From Curtanaerobium respiraculi (GTDB lineage Bacteria; Actinomycetota; Coriobacteriia; Coriobacteriales; Eggerthellaceae): 64,000 bases of DNA. The notes beneath the pieces were generated by a model, which saw nothing but the letters and a program-made list of their open reading frames with translations, was not told the origin of the DNA and did no database searches. Numbering within the stretch: position 1 is the first letter of the stretch; each line of letters starts with the position of its first letter. The translations under genes and the position numbers were made by a program. The DNA lies in NCBI RefSeq assembly GCF_024609215.1, contig NZ_JANIPD030000001.1, positions 248,001 through 312,000 of the forward strand, given 5' to 3'. This document shows, in pieces, positions 16,860-25,971 of the stretch.

Positions 16860-18332
16860 CTACTCCCCTTCCTCCAAAAGGGAGATGATCTCCGCGCGGC
16901 TGTGCACGCCGCACTTCTCGTAGATGTGGCGCACGTGCGTTTTCACGGTCGCGGCGCTGATGACGTACGTCTCCTGGATGTATTTGCTGCCATGGCCCGT
17001 GGCCCACAGCTTGAAAATCTCGGTCTCGCGCGGGGTGAGCCCCACCTGCCGGGCGACCGTATCGAGCCGGGTTTCGAACGGCGCACCCGTCTTCTGCTCC
17101 AGCGCGGCTCGTTCCTGCTGACTGGGCGCTTGGAACACGAGCTCGGTGTCCTGGTCGGTGAACAGGAACCCCGCCGCGATCATGAGCACGAAGACCGAGA
17201 TGATGGCGAAGGGCGCACGCTGGTCGATGAGCCCCATGGCAAGCAGCTGGCCGGCGAACATACCCAGCTGAACAGCACCGCGCCCGATTGCGAACACCAG
17301 GAACGCCGGCACGCGCGTGGTGCGGGCGATGTCGGCCAGAAGGATCCACGACAGCATTTCGATCGTCACATCGCAAGCAGTCGCAAGCGACGCCACCAAG
17401 GCGGCGCTCTGGTAACCGAATATGTCGAGAACCAGCAGCGTAGTGGCCAGGAACGGCAGCGCCATCTTGTATGCGGCGCCCAAGCTGACCGTGCCCTTAG
17501 TGAAGAACAGGCCCCACAGCGCGGCAACCACCGTCACGCCCACGCTCATCAGCAGCGTGGGCAGCAGGGCGTCGCTTTCCTGGTAGTCGGCCATGCCCAC
17601 GTACACGCGCACACCGCCATACACGAACATCACGATCAGCAGCCCCACGCCGATGCGCCACGGCAGGTCGCGCAGCGGAACCAGCATGCGGCCGCCCGCC
17701 TCTTCCCCACCCTTGCCTTCAATCGTCAGGCGAGCCTGCTCATCAGGCGTTTCCGCCAGCAGGGGGTTGGGACCTCCGAGCACCGCCGACACATTGCTCG
17801 CACGCGGCAGCAGCAGCGAAGCGGCAAGCGGCAGCACGATCTCCACGCCATAGCGCGCGACGTAGGGCAGTTGCATGGAGCCGTAGTAGATCAAAAAAGC
17901 GAAGAAGAACGAGGCTGCCGTGCACACGATGATGTTGCGCGGTGTCAAGCTGCTGAAAAGCGAGCCCCAGTACACGATGATCCAACACGACGCCACACCG
18001 GTCAGGGCGGCGCCCGCGAGCTGAGCAACATCGGGAATCGCCACGGGAACGGTGCTGAGCGCGGTGCCCGCCGCCATAATGACACCCGCGATCACGAGCG
18101 ACCACCGCGTGGCGAACCGTTTGACCGCCGCCCGCGAGAACAAGATGATGAGCAAGTATGTGCTCACGCTGAACACCGACGAGACGATATGGACCCACAG
18201 CAGCACCCAGCCGGTGCGCAGGTTCACGTTGATGGACGCGGTGCCGTTGAACACCAGGTACATCCACGCCAGATAGAAGCACAATCCGAAAATCTGCGTT
18301 GCGCGGAACGTTGCCGTGCGATTCGTATCCAA
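16860..18332 (-). CDS. Membrane-embedded LuxR-family regulator
   Basis: About 490 residues. The first ~400 form 10-12 hydrophobic helices resembling a transporter fold. The C-terminal ~65 residues are a LuxR/GerE DNA-binding domain (LTPRETEIFKLWATGHGSKY, then ISAATVKTHVRHIYEKCGV). One-component membrane regulators of this kind are strongly expanded in Eggerthellaceae and usually sit beside the reductase they control. The likely start is TTG at 18332 with GGGAGGAG just upstream; a longer frame from 18392 lacks a ribosome site. Downstream of and co-oriented with the flavoprotein gene (18463-20247), which it probably regulates in response to a small molecule (inference). Confidence 0.9.
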   Translation of the reverse strand: MDTNRTATFRATQIFGLCFYLAWMYLVFNGTASINVNLRTGWVLLWVHIVSSVFSVSTYLLIILFSRAAVKRFATRWSLVIAGVIMAAGTALSTVPVAIPDVAQLAGAALTGVASCWIIVYWGSLFSSLTPRNIIVCTAASFFFAFLIYYGSMQLPYVARYGVEIVLPLAASLLLPRASNVSAVLGGPNPLLAETPDEQARLTIEGKGGEEAGGRMLVPLRDLPWRIGVGLLIVMFVYGGVRVYVGMADYQESDALLPTLLMSVGVTVVAALWGLFFTKGTVSLGAAYKMALPFLATTLLVLDIFGYQSAALVASLATACDVTIEMLSWILLADIARTTRVPAFLVFAIGRGAVQLGMFAGQLLAMGLIDQRAPFAIISVFVLMIAAGFLFTDQDTELVFQAPSQQERAALEQKTGAPFETRLDTVARQVGLTPRETEIFKLWATGHGSKYIQETYVISAATVKTHVRHIYEKCGVHSRAEIISLLEEGE

Positions 18333-18462
18333 GTTCTCCTCCCGCGTTCGAGTCCGAACATTATATCGAATGGAAGCGCCCGGGCGACGCAACGCCCGGG
18401 CGTGAAGAAGCGGATGCGCGGGCAGGGAGGGGATTCCCGCGCATCCCGGTTTTGTCGGAACT

Positions 18463-20247
18463 TTACGCTTGCTTGGCAGCGTTCTCGCCCGCGATGCGGC
18501 CGAACATCATGCACATGCCGCAGCTCATGCCCTTCAGGTCGATCGGATACTGCACGTTGAAGCGCCCGCCCTGGGGAGCGCCGGCGACGTAGACTCCCTT
18601 GATGATCTCGTCATCCTTGTTGTACACATGGCAGTCCGCATCGGACACCGCACCGCCCAGCGCGCCCAGGTTCAGCGCGACGCCGCAGGTGGCGGCGTAG
18701 AACGGCGGGGTGCTCAACGGGAACAGGCGCGAGGACACCTTGCCGAAATCGGTGTCGGCGCCGGCCGCTGCCAGCTCGTTGTAATGCGCGATGGTCTTCT
18801 TCGCAGCTTCGACGTCGATTCCCTCGAGCTGGGCAAGCAGGCCCTCAAGCGTGTCGGACGTGACGGCGCGGCCGTCGGACACCGCATCGGCGATGTCCTT
18901 GTCGGTGCGGCAGTTGATGCGCAGGCCGCTTGCGGTGTACGAGGGAAGATCCTCGGTCAGGTAGTAGCAGGCGATGCCGTGCGCTGCGGGGAAGTTCTGC
19001 AGCTGCTGGGGCCAATTCGCGTCGAACAGCTGCCAGGCGACCTTGCCGGGCTGCTTTTCCACCTGGTTCTCGATCTGCTGGCCGGGGATATCCTCGTTCA
19101 TGAAGCGCTTTCCATGCTTGTTCAACCACAGATAGCCGTTGTTGCCGATGACGCCGCGTCCGTCCGCGCCGGCGCCGGCGCCCATGTGGTGGATGATGGA
19201 GGCGTGATCGCGCTCGATCTCGGCGCCGTGCCAGGCGAGCATCTTCAAGGCATCGCCGGTGAGGGCGTAGTTACCATCCGCGTCGACGGCGATGATCAGG
19301 TTGGGAACCGCGTTCTCGATATTGTCGGGCTGGTAGTACTTCATCATATCCTCGTTGGCCAGGTAGTCGCCCGTCGCCAGGACGACGCCCTTCGAGGCGT
19401 TGCATTTGATGTACTTCTTGGAGCCGTGCTTCTGGGCGTACACGCCGGTCACCGCACCGGAATCGTCCACGATCAAATCGATGACCGGGGTGGTGTAGCG
19501 GACGTCGGCACCCTTGTCGACGGCGACCTGCAGGTTCTCCTTCATGCACGTGGCGAGGCTGCTGAACCCGACGCTGGTGGGATAGCAGGGCATGGATTCC
19601 TTGGTGTAGTCGTACGTCTCCAGCATGGGCACGAAGTAGGGGAACAGGTAGTTCTTCTGCCCCTCGACAGGAACCTCGCCGTAGCTGGTGCTGGAGATGT
19701 ACAAGTCGGAGCACGGCTTGATGAACCAATCGAGCGCGTCGCCGGATTCGTCCGCCCACCGGCGCACGATGTCGTAGTTGCTGCGGTGGCTCCCGCCGAT
19801 CATATGCTCCTCGCACAGCATATCCTTGTCCAGAAGCGCATCGCCGGTTCCGCGACCCCAGGCCTTCTGGGTTTCGCCGCCGTAGATGGCCATGTCGCTT
19901 GCAACGCTGTTCAGCGCCGATGACTTCTCGAAGCAGACCACCTTGGCGCCCGCCTCGGCCGCCGCGCGCGCCGCCGGCACGCCCGCGGCGCCCAGACCGC
20001 ATACGATGACGTCGCAATCGATGGTTTCCTCGATGTCAGCATCTTGGATGGTCGGTTCCTCGGGAAGCCACGGCATGGTGTCGCCTCCATCGTAGCCTAC
20101 CGTAGCGCCGCTCGCCTTCGAGGCGGCGGCCTCGTCCTTCTTCGCGCTTGCGCTCTTCGGCGAGGCGCATCCGGAAAGCCCCAGGGCAGCGGCGCTCGCC
20201 GCCATGACTCCGGCACCGGTAAGGAAGTTGCGACGACTGATTTCCAT
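18463..20247 (-). CDS. Tat-exported FAD-binding reductase (fumarate reductase-like)
   Basis: 594-residue flavoprotein. The N-terminus is a twin-arginine signal (SRRNFLTGAG...LGLSG) with a cysteine at the end (LSGCAS), so it may be lipid-anchored outside the membrane. The FAD-binding fold starts CDVIVCGLGAAGVPAARAAA (~80-100) with VVCFEKS. The C-terminal part holds the capping domain and the second FAD contact (LGALGGAVSDADC..., GVYVAGAPQGG). No haem CXXCH motif is present, so electrons must come from a separate donor. Relatives reduce fumarate, urocanate or other organic acceptors; the substrate here is unknown. Start chosen at 20247 (AGAGAGGA upstream), not the in-frame ATG at 20295. Confidence 0.93.
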   Translation of the reverse strand: MEISRRNFLTGAGVMAASAAALGLSGCASPKSASAKKDEAAASKASGATVGYDGGDTMPWLPEEPTIQDADIEETIDCDVIVCGLGAAGVPAARAAAEAGAKVVCFEKSSALNSVASDMAIYGGETQKAWGRGTGDALLDKDMLCEEHMIGGSHRSNYDIVRRWADESGDALDWFIKPCSDLYISSTSYGEVPVEGQKNYLFPYFVPMLETYDYTKESMPCYPTSVGFSSLATCMKENLQVAVDKGADVRYTTPVIDLIVDDSGAVTGVYAQKHGSKKYIKCNASKGVVLATGDYLANEDMMKYYQPDNIENAVPNLIIAVDADGNYALTGDALKMLAWHGAEIERDHASIIHHMGAGAGADGRGVIGNNGYLWLNKHGKRFMNEDIPGQQIENQVEKQPGKVAWQLFDANWPQQLQNFPAAHGIACYYLTEDLPSYTASGLRINCRTDKDIADAVSDGRAVTSDTLEGLLAQLEGIDVEAAKKTIAHYNELAAAGADTDFGKVSSRLFPLSTPPFYAATCGVALNLGALGGAVSDADCHVYNKDDEIIKGVYVAGAPQGGRFNVQYPIDLKGMSCGMCMMFGRIAGENAAKQA

Positions 20248-20408
20248 TAGAGATCCTCTCTCTTGCGATGCGCACCTAATCCCCTGGTGCGCCAACCCTC
20301 CCGCAAGGCGTTTGCAGCCTGCGTTGCATGCCGTGCAGTATGCCGTCCCGCAAGGGGGAATCCACCGTCGAAATGGGTTGAAATCGGGGTCCCGCCCTCG
20401 GCCAAAAG

Positions 20409-20426
20409 GGTTGATCTTCGGTTGAT
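20409..20426. promoter_or_regulatory. Helically phased GGTTGAT direct repeat
   Basis: Two GGTTGAT units at 20409-20415 and 20420-20426 are 11 bp apart, one DNA turn, in the 290-bp gap between the divergent flavoprotein and rubrerythrin genes; a degenerate third (GGTTGAAAT) lies ~30 bp to the left. Candidate binding site for a dimeric regulator such as the nearby LuxR protein. Confidence 0.4.
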
Positions 20427-20470
20427 TTTCCGCATCTTCGCCCGTAGGAGGACCATGGGAGCCCCGATTA

Positions 20471-20500
20471 TTGTTATTGGCACACGGGAGGGGCTATAAT
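20471..20500 (+). promoter_or_regulatory. Promoter of rubrerythrin gene
   Basis: TTGTTA (20471-20476) and a perfect TATAAT (20495-20500) with 18-bp spacing, ~40 bp before the start codon. Confidence 0.75.
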
Positions 20501-20539
20501 CTTCGAATGCAGACTGGAACCAGGAAGAGAGGACCACAT

Positions 20540-21148
20540 ATGCTCAACCGCGAAGAACTTCCCACCGCCGATAATTCGAGCAACATGAACCGCGTCGCCG
20601 ACGGCAAGCAGGCCATCGGGACCACGTTGGAGAACCTGAAGGCAGCCGTTTCGGGCGAAACCGGCGCATCCGCCAAGTACGCCGCTTACGCCGAGGCGGC
20701 CGAGGCAGCGAACAAGAAGCAGGCCGCCAAGCTCTTCCGCGCCGCAAGCGCAGCCGAGCAGGTGCACATCCGCCTGGAGAGCGACCTCGTCCGCGCCGAG
20801 GAGCCCGACTTCGCGAACCCCACCGCCGACGCTCCTGCGGTGCCCGAAATCGACCTCGCCCTCATCGATGCCGCTTACGGCGAGATGTACGAGACCTCCG
20901 ACATGTATCCCGGCTTCATCGCAAAGGCGAAGGAAGAGGGCAACGACCGCGCCGTCATGGTCTTCACCAAGGCCAAGCTCGCGGAAAGCGTCCATGCGGA
21001 AATGTACCTGCAAGCGTACAACAACCTGGATGCGCTCGATGACGAGAGCTATTACATGTGCCCCGGCTGCGGTTACATCCATAAGGGCAAAGACATCAAG
21101 AACTGCCCCATCTGCGGCGCTCCGTCCAGCGTCTTCAAAGAATTCTAG
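20540..21148 (+). CDS. Rubrerythrin
   Basis: 202-residue non-haem di-iron protein that reduces peroxide in anaerobes. The N-terminal ferritin-like four-helix domain carries the conserved glutamates (GETGASAKYAAYAEAAE, AEQVHIRLE, AESVHAEMY). The C-terminal rubredoxin-like domain has paired cysteines (CPGCGYIHKGKDIKNCPICG). Start chosen at the ATG at 20540 with AGAGGA upstream; a strong promoter and a terminator (21170-21196) delimit a single-gene unit. Divergent from the Tat flavoprotein gene. Confidence 0.95.
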   Translation: MLNREELPTADNSSNMNRVADGKQAIGTTLENLKAAVSGETGASAKYAAYAEAAEAANKKQAAKLFRAASAAEQVHIRLESDLVRAEEPDFANPTADAPAVPEIDLALIDAAYGEMYETSDMYPGFIAKAKEEGNDRAVMVFTKAKLAESVHAEMYLQAYNNLDALDDESYYMCPGCGYIHKGKDIKNCPICGAPSSVFKEF

Positions 21149-21169
21149 ACCGAACCTCCCGAACGGCAG

Positions 21170-21196
21170 ACGGCGCCTTGCGGGGCGCCGTTTCTC
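21170..21196 (+). terminator. Terminator after rubrerythrin
   Basis: Perfect 8-bp stem ACGGCGCC/GGCGCCGT with a 6-nt loop, followed by TTTCTC, 21 bp after the stop codon. Confidence 0.75.
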
Positions 21197-21447
21197 ATGC
21201 GGGGCCTTCGCGCCCCCGATCGGCCCGATTCGCGCACGCCGGGCGCACGCTTCCCGGCGCACCGTCCGGCATCGCCCGAACGCCAGGATCATGCGGGCCG
21301 GCTCAAAGGCGGAATCCCGTTTGCCCCGCATTCCCAGCCGCAGGAAACGCTGCCCTCTTCGACTGCGGCGGAACGCGGGGGCATCCCGACGGAACCTCCT
21401 CGAACGGCGGGACGGAACGCGCTCGACGGCGCGCTGGACCCGTGCGC

Positions 21448-23544
21448 TTACGCGTAGAACAGTATGTCGTTGTACGTGGGAAAGGGCCAGTATCCGTGGT
21501 CGACGATGGGTTCGAGCGCGTCGATCTGGGCCCGTAGCGCCTCCATGGCGGGCACGACCTTTTCGGCATAGGCATCGGCTTCGGCCTGCATGTCCTCCCC
21601 TATGGCCTCCGCTTCGGCATGCATGCGCTTGAGCTCCACGAACGCCTCATTCGCGCTCTTCAGCCCGTCAAGGATGATTTCAAGTTGCTCTTCCTGGTAG
21701 GTAAGGTCCGCGGCGGGCATGGCCTCGCGCACCGTGGTGATGCCCTTGGCGATCTTCGTGGCATAGGCGTTGATGGCAGGGATGTAATTGCGGCGCACCA
21801 TGCGCTCCATCACGTTCGCCTCGATGTTGAGCGTCTTGGTGTACTTTTCCAGCTTCACTTCGTAGCGGCTGCGCACCTCCTGCTCGTCGAGTACGCCGAA
21901 CTCGGCGAACAAATCGAGGCTCTTCTGCTCGATGAAGCACGGGAGCGCTTCGGCGGTGTTGCGGTTGTTCGCGAGCCCGCGCCGCTCGGCCTCGCGGCGC
22001 CACTCATCGCCGTACCCGTTGCCGTTGAATATGATGCGTTCGTGGTCGGTCAGGCTCTTCTTGATGTACGCCAAGGCTGCCGCCTCGAATTCGGCATCCG
22101 TCTCCTTGCCCTCCATCGCGTCTGCAAACGCCTTGAGCGCGTGCGCAACCGCGGTGTTCAGTATCATGTTGCAATCGGACAGGTTCACCTGGCTGCCGGG
22201 CATGCGGAACTCGAACTTATTTCCGGTGAAGGCAAGCGCGCTCGTGCGGTTGCGATCGGTGTTGTCCACGAGGAAATTGGGCAGCACATCCACGCCCAGA
22301 TCCATGGACACCTTCGCGGCGCTCTGATACGGATGGTCGTCGATGAGCGCGTCCACGATATCGCCCAATTCGTCACCCAAGAAGATGCTGACGATGGCTG
22401 GCGGAGCCTCGTTGGCGCCCAGGCGGTGATCGTTGCCGGCGCTTGCCACACTCATGCGAAGCAACTCCTGGTAATCATCGACGGCGGCGATGATGCAGGT
22501 CAAGAACACGAGGAACCGCAGATTGTCGGCAGGCGATTCCCCCGGCTCCAACAGGTTGACCTTCCCGTAGCTCATCGACCAATTGTTATGCTTTCCGCTG
22601 CCGTTGATCCCCTCGAACGGCTTCTCGTTCTGGAGGCAGGCGAGGCCGTGATGGCTTGCCAAGAGCTTCATCTTCTCCATCGTGAGAAGGTTCTCGTCGA
22701 TGGCGCGATTCGCCTCGCAGAACACGGGGGCGAGCTCGTGCTGGCAGGGAGCGACCTCGTTGTGCTTGGTCTTCGCCGCAACGCCAAGCTTCCACAGCTC
22801 GTCGTCGAGCTCCTTCATGAAGTCGTTGACGGTGGGTCGGATAGCGCCGAAATAGTGCTCTTCAAGCTCCTGCCCCTTGCAGGGGGGCGCGCCAAACAGC
22901 GTGCGGCCGCAGAGCATCAGATCCTGCCGCTTCGCATAGTCCTCCTCGGAGATGAGGAAGTACTCCTGCTCGCCGCCGACCGTGGTGATGATGCGATGCC
23001 CGCCTTCGCCGAAGTGCTCCAACACGCGGTTCGCCTGGTTTGACAGCGCCTTCATGCTGCGCAGAAGCGGCGTCTTCTTATCGAGCGCCTCGCCGGTGTA
23101 GCTGCAGAATGCCGTGGGAATGCACAGCACCTCGTCCTTGATGAACGCGTAGCTGGTGGGATCCCACGCCGTGTAGCCGCGTGCCTCGAACGTGGCGCGC
23201 AGGCCCCCATTGGGGAAGCTGCTGGCATCCGGCTCGCCCTGGATGAGCTCTTTGCCTCGGAACTTGGTGATGGCGGTGCCGTCTCCCACCGGTTCCATGA
23301 AGCTGTCGTGCTTCTCGCTCGTGATCCCGGACAACGGCTGGAACCAGTGCGTGTAATGCGTGGCGCCGCGCGCGATTGCCCATTCCTTCATGGCGTGCGC
23401 GACCGCATTCGCCAGATCCAGGTCGAGCGGCTTGCCCTCCTTTATGGTTTCGGCGAGATCGGTGTAGGTATCGCCGGGGAGGTATTCCTTCATCACGGCG
23501 TCGTTGAACACCATAGACCCGTATATCGCTTCGATATCCGACAT
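21448..23544 (-). CDS. glnN: Glutamine synthetase type III
   Basis: 698-residue cytoplasmic enzyme making glutamine from glutamate, ammonia and ATP. The length and sequence are those of the large GSIII class: FQPLSGITSEKHDSF near ~85, the ATP/metal-binding stretch GGEQEYFLI, then NGSGKHNNWSMSYG and LGANEAPPAIVSIFLGDEL. AGGAG lies 6 bases before the ATG. A single gene, divergent from the phosphate transporter, with no PII or amt gene beside it. Confidence 0.95.
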   Translation of the reverse strand: MSDIEAIYGSMVFNDAVMKEYLPGDTYTDLAETIKEGKPLDLDLANAVAHAMKEWAIARGATHYTHWFQPLSGITSEKHDSFMEPVGDGTAITKFRGKELIQGEPDASSFPNGGLRATFEARGYTAWDPTSYAFIKDEVLCIPTAFCSYTGEALDKKTPLLRSMKALSNQANRVLEHFGEGGHRIITTVGGEQEYFLISEEDYAKRQDLMLCGRTLFGAPPCKGQELEEHYFGAIRPTVNDFMKELDDELWKLGVAAKTKHNEVAPCQHELAPVFCEANRAIDENLLTMEKMKLLASHHGLACLQNEKPFEGINGSGKHNNWSMSYGKVNLLEPGESPADNLRFLVFLTCIIAAVDDYQELLRMSVASAGNDHRLGANEAPPAIVSIFLGDELGDIVDALIDDHPYQSAAKVSMDLGVDVLPNFLVDNTDRNRTSALAFTGNKFEFRMPGSQVNLSDCNMILNTAVAHALKAFADAMEGKETDAEFEAAALAYIKKSLTDHERIIFNGNGYGDEWRREAERRGLANNRNTAEALPCFIEQKSLDLFAEFGVLDEQEVRSRYEVKLEKYTKTLNIEANVMERMVRRNYIPAINAYATKIAKGITTVREAMPAADLTYQEEQLEIILDGLKSANEAFVELKRMHAEAEAIGEDMQAEADAYAEKVVPAMEALRAQIDALEPIVDHGYWPFPTYNDILFYA

Positions 23545-23881
23545 ATGAGCTCCTAACGTGCTGTTCTCGCTACCTTATCACAGCCGCAGGGCGCCCTTCC
23601 CCAACGCCCGCCCCGCTCGGCGATGTTCCAAAAACTCTTTACGCGCGAGGGGCTATTGCAGCGCGCCGGAGAAGCTTCGATGGGCGCGGATGGGGCCGTG
23701 TCGATGCGAAGCCGGGCAACGTCGTCGAATCCGCTCGCGGGAAACCGCTTGGACGCGGAACCGGCTTCTCGGCAGAAAAATTTGCAAAGCCCTTACATCC
23801 GCCTCGCAGAGCGCGAACATCGGGTTCGTACGATGGAATCGCATATACACCCGAAACGTCCTCCAACCGGAAAAGGAAACG
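23545..23881. other. Divergent intergenic region between glnN and pit
   Basis: 337 bp that must hold the promoters of both genes. No convincing -35/-10 pair, riboswitch or small gene could be pinned down. The plus-strand frame stays open upstream of pit, but it has no ribosome site and no resemblance to the transporter family. Confidence 0.5.
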
Positions 23882-25036
23882 ATGGAATCCACCACCCTCA
23901 TCGTCGTCGGCATGGTGATCGCGACCTCCCTCGCGTTCGACTTCACCAATGGCTTTCACGACACGGCGAATGCCATGGCAACCTCCATAGCCACGGGCGC
24001 GCTGAAGCCGAAAACCGCGGTGGCGGCGGCCGGCATCCTCAATCTGGTCGGTGCGTTCCTCTCCACCGAAGTGGCGAAGACGATCTCCGGCGGCATCATC
24101 AACGAATCCCAAGTCACCATCGCGCCGGAATTCATATTCGCGGGCTTGGTCGCCGCCATCATTTGGAACCTTATCACCTGGCTGTTCGGGCTCCCCAGCA
24201 GCAGCTCGCACGCGCTCCTCGGAGGGTTGGTGGGCGCCGTCATCATCGGCGCCGGCGTGCAGGGCGTGAATTTCGGAGCGGTTGTGGCGAAGGTGCTCGG
24301 ACCTGCGCTGATTTCCCCCGTGATCGCGGGCGGCGCCGCCTTCTGCGCCACGCGCATCATATACCGCGTCGTGCGAAGGCTTGGCGAATCACGCATCGAA
24401 CGCGGATTCCGCCACGGGCAGACAGTCACCGCGCTCTTCGTCGCGCTCTCCCACGGAACGAACGACGCGCAGAAGACCATGGGCATCATCACCCTCACGC
24501 TGATCGCCTCAGGCGTGCAGGCCTCAGGCACCGGCCCGCAGCTTTGGGTCATCGCAAGCTGCGGACTCGCCATCGCGCTGGGGACTTACGCGGGCGGCTG
24601 GCGCGTCATCCGCACGCTCGGAAAAGGGCTGACCGATATATCGACGCCGCAGGGATTCGCGGCGGAATGCTCGAGCGCGACCACGATACTCGTCTCCTCG
24701 CATCTGGGCTTCGCGTTGTCGACCACGCAGGTGTGCTCGGGATCGATTCTCGGCGCAGGCCTGGGGAAAGGCTCGCCCATCAGCTGGAAAACCGCGGGCC
24801 GCATGTTGACCGCCTGGCTTATCACCTTCCCGGCGGCAGGTTTGGTGGGAGCGCTTGCATGCGCACTGGCGCGAACCGGCTTCGCAGGAACCATCGGCAC
24901 CGGCGGCCTTGCGATCGCATTCGCGTTGGCCATCCTCGCTCGGGCGCGCCGCAATCCGGTGCATGCCGGCAACGTCAATCAAATCGACATTCCCCCCGCC
25001 CCCGAGACGCCGGCCATTCCCCCGAAGGCCGCATAA
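23882..25036 (+). CDS. Inorganic phosphate transporter, PiT family
   Basis: 384-residue membrane protein importing phosphate with H+ or Na+. Both PiT signatures are present: FDFTNGFHDTANAMAT in the N-terminal half and HGTNDAQKTMGIITL in the C-terminal half, with about 10 helices in an inverted repeat. The true start is the ATG at 23882 (AAAAGGAAACG upstream), although the frame is open further upstream. Ten bases later a small membrane protein gene begins, then a response regulator and histidine kinase on the same strand, suggesting a phosphate-related operon. Confidence 0.95.
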   Translation: MESTTLIVVGMVIATSLAFDFTNGFHDTANAMATSIATGALKPKTAVAAAGILNLVGAFLSTEVAKTISGGIINESQVTIAPEFIFAGLVAAIIWNLITWLFGLPSSSSHALLGGLVGAVIIGAGVQGVNFGAVVAKVLGPALISPVIAGGAAFCATRIIYRVVRRLGESRIERGFRHGQTVTALFVALSHGTNDAQKTMGIITLTLIASGVQASGTGPQLWVIASCGLAIALGTYAGGWRVIRTLGKGLTDISTPQGFAAECSSATTILVSSHLGFALSTTQVCSGSILGAGLGKGSPISWKTAGRMLTAWLITFPAAGLVGALACALARTGFAGTIGTGGLAIAFALAILARARRNPVHAGNVNQIDIPPAPETPAIPPKAA

Positions 25037-25045
25037 GGAGGAGTC

Positions 25046-25269
25046 ATGCGCGAGGTACTCGATTTCGCCATCGTGCTCGCAGCCACCGTGGGCATCGCCA
25101 GTTCGATCGCGCTGCTCTACTCTTTAGGCTTGCGCCTATGGGAAGGGGCACCAAGATACGCCGCGTGCGCGCGCCCCGGCTGCGCCGCCTCGGCGGCATC
25201 ACCTGCTTCATGCTCTGCATAGCCATCGTAGTCTATGCCCTCTGGCCCATCGTCCCCGCCTTCCATTAG
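25046..25269 (+). pseudogene. Small two-helix membrane protein, frameshifted
   Basis: An ATG at 25046 with a strong AAGGAGGAGT site starts a frame encoding one membrane helix (FAIVLAATVGIASSIALLYS) and the loop LRLWEG. It then runs into a proline/alanine tail ending at 25222. One frame over, the sequence resumes as TKIRRVRAPRLRRLGG and a second helix (FMLCIAIVVYALWPIVPAF) ending at 25269. A single extra G in the GGGG run at 25145-25148 would give one ~74-residue protein with two helices and a basic loop. Either the gene is mutated, the base was missed in sequencing, or frameshifting occurs. Lies between pit and the response regulator; function unknown. Confidence 0.65.
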
Positions 25270-25278
25270 AATGGCACC

Positions 25279-25971
25279 ATGATCTACTATGTTGAAGATG
25301 ACACCAACATTCGCGAGCTGACGCTGTATGCTTTGCGCCAAGCGGGGCTGGAAGCTGAGGGGTTTCCCTCCGCCGACCCGTTTTTCGATGCATGCCGCAT
25401 GCGAGTTCCGGATCTGGTTCTGCTCGACATCATGCTTCCTGGCACCAACGGCATGCAGGTGCTGGAGCACGTGCGCGCGGATCCCGTCCTAAAGCAACTA
25501 CCCGTCATGATGCTGACGGCGAAGGGAACGGAATTCGACAAGGTGCGCGGGCTGGATGCTGGAGCCGACGATTACTTGGCAAAGCCCTTCGGGATGATGG
25601 AGCTCATCAGCAGATGCAAGGCGCTCTTACGCCGGGCGAAACGTTCGTCTACCACCCCCTCCGATACGATCACCTGCGGATGCATCGCGTTGGACCCTGC
25701 CGCACGCGAGGCGAGCGTCGGGGACACGCCCGTCGACCTCACCTTGAAGGAATTCGACCTCTTGCATGCGCTCATGGAGAACCAAGGTCGCGTCCTCACC
25801 CGCGCTCAGCTGTTGGAGGACGTCTGGCAGACCTCGTTCGTCGGGGAAACGCGCACGGTCGACGCGCATGTGCAGTCGCTGCGCCGCAAGCTCGCCGAAT
25901 CGCACCCCGGATCTGAGAGCATGATTCAAACCGTTCGCGGCGTTGGCTATTGTATCAAGGCGCTCCGATGA
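25279..25971 (+). CDS. OmpR/PhoB-family response regulator
   Basis: 230 residues. The receiver domain has the acidic pocket (EDD, residues 6-8), phospho-acceptor Asp50 (LVLLDIMLPG), Thr80 and Lys102. The C-terminal winged helix (~130-230; TLKEFDLLHALMENQGRVLT, then TVDAHVQSLRRKL and VRGVGYCI) binds DNA. The stop overlaps the histidine kinase start by 4 bp (ATGA). The neighbouring pit gene suggests a PhoB-like role in phosphate control, but this is inference from position. Confidence 0.93.
   Translation: MIYYVEDDTNIRELTLYALRQAGLEAEGFPSADPFFDACRMRVPDLVLLDIMLPGTNGMQVLEHVRADPVLKQLPVMMLTAKGTEFDKVRGLDAGADDYLAKPFGMMELISRCKALLRRAKRSSTTPSDTITCGCIALDPAAREASVGDTPVDLTLKEFDLLHALMENQGRVLTRAQLLEDVWQTSFVGETRTVDAHVQSLRRKLAESHPGSESMIQTVRGVGYCIKALR

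Noticed and set aside
23558-23881. Upstream extension of the Pit reading frame
   Set aside because: No ribosome site; the translation does not resemble PiT proteins, and a good start lies at 23882.
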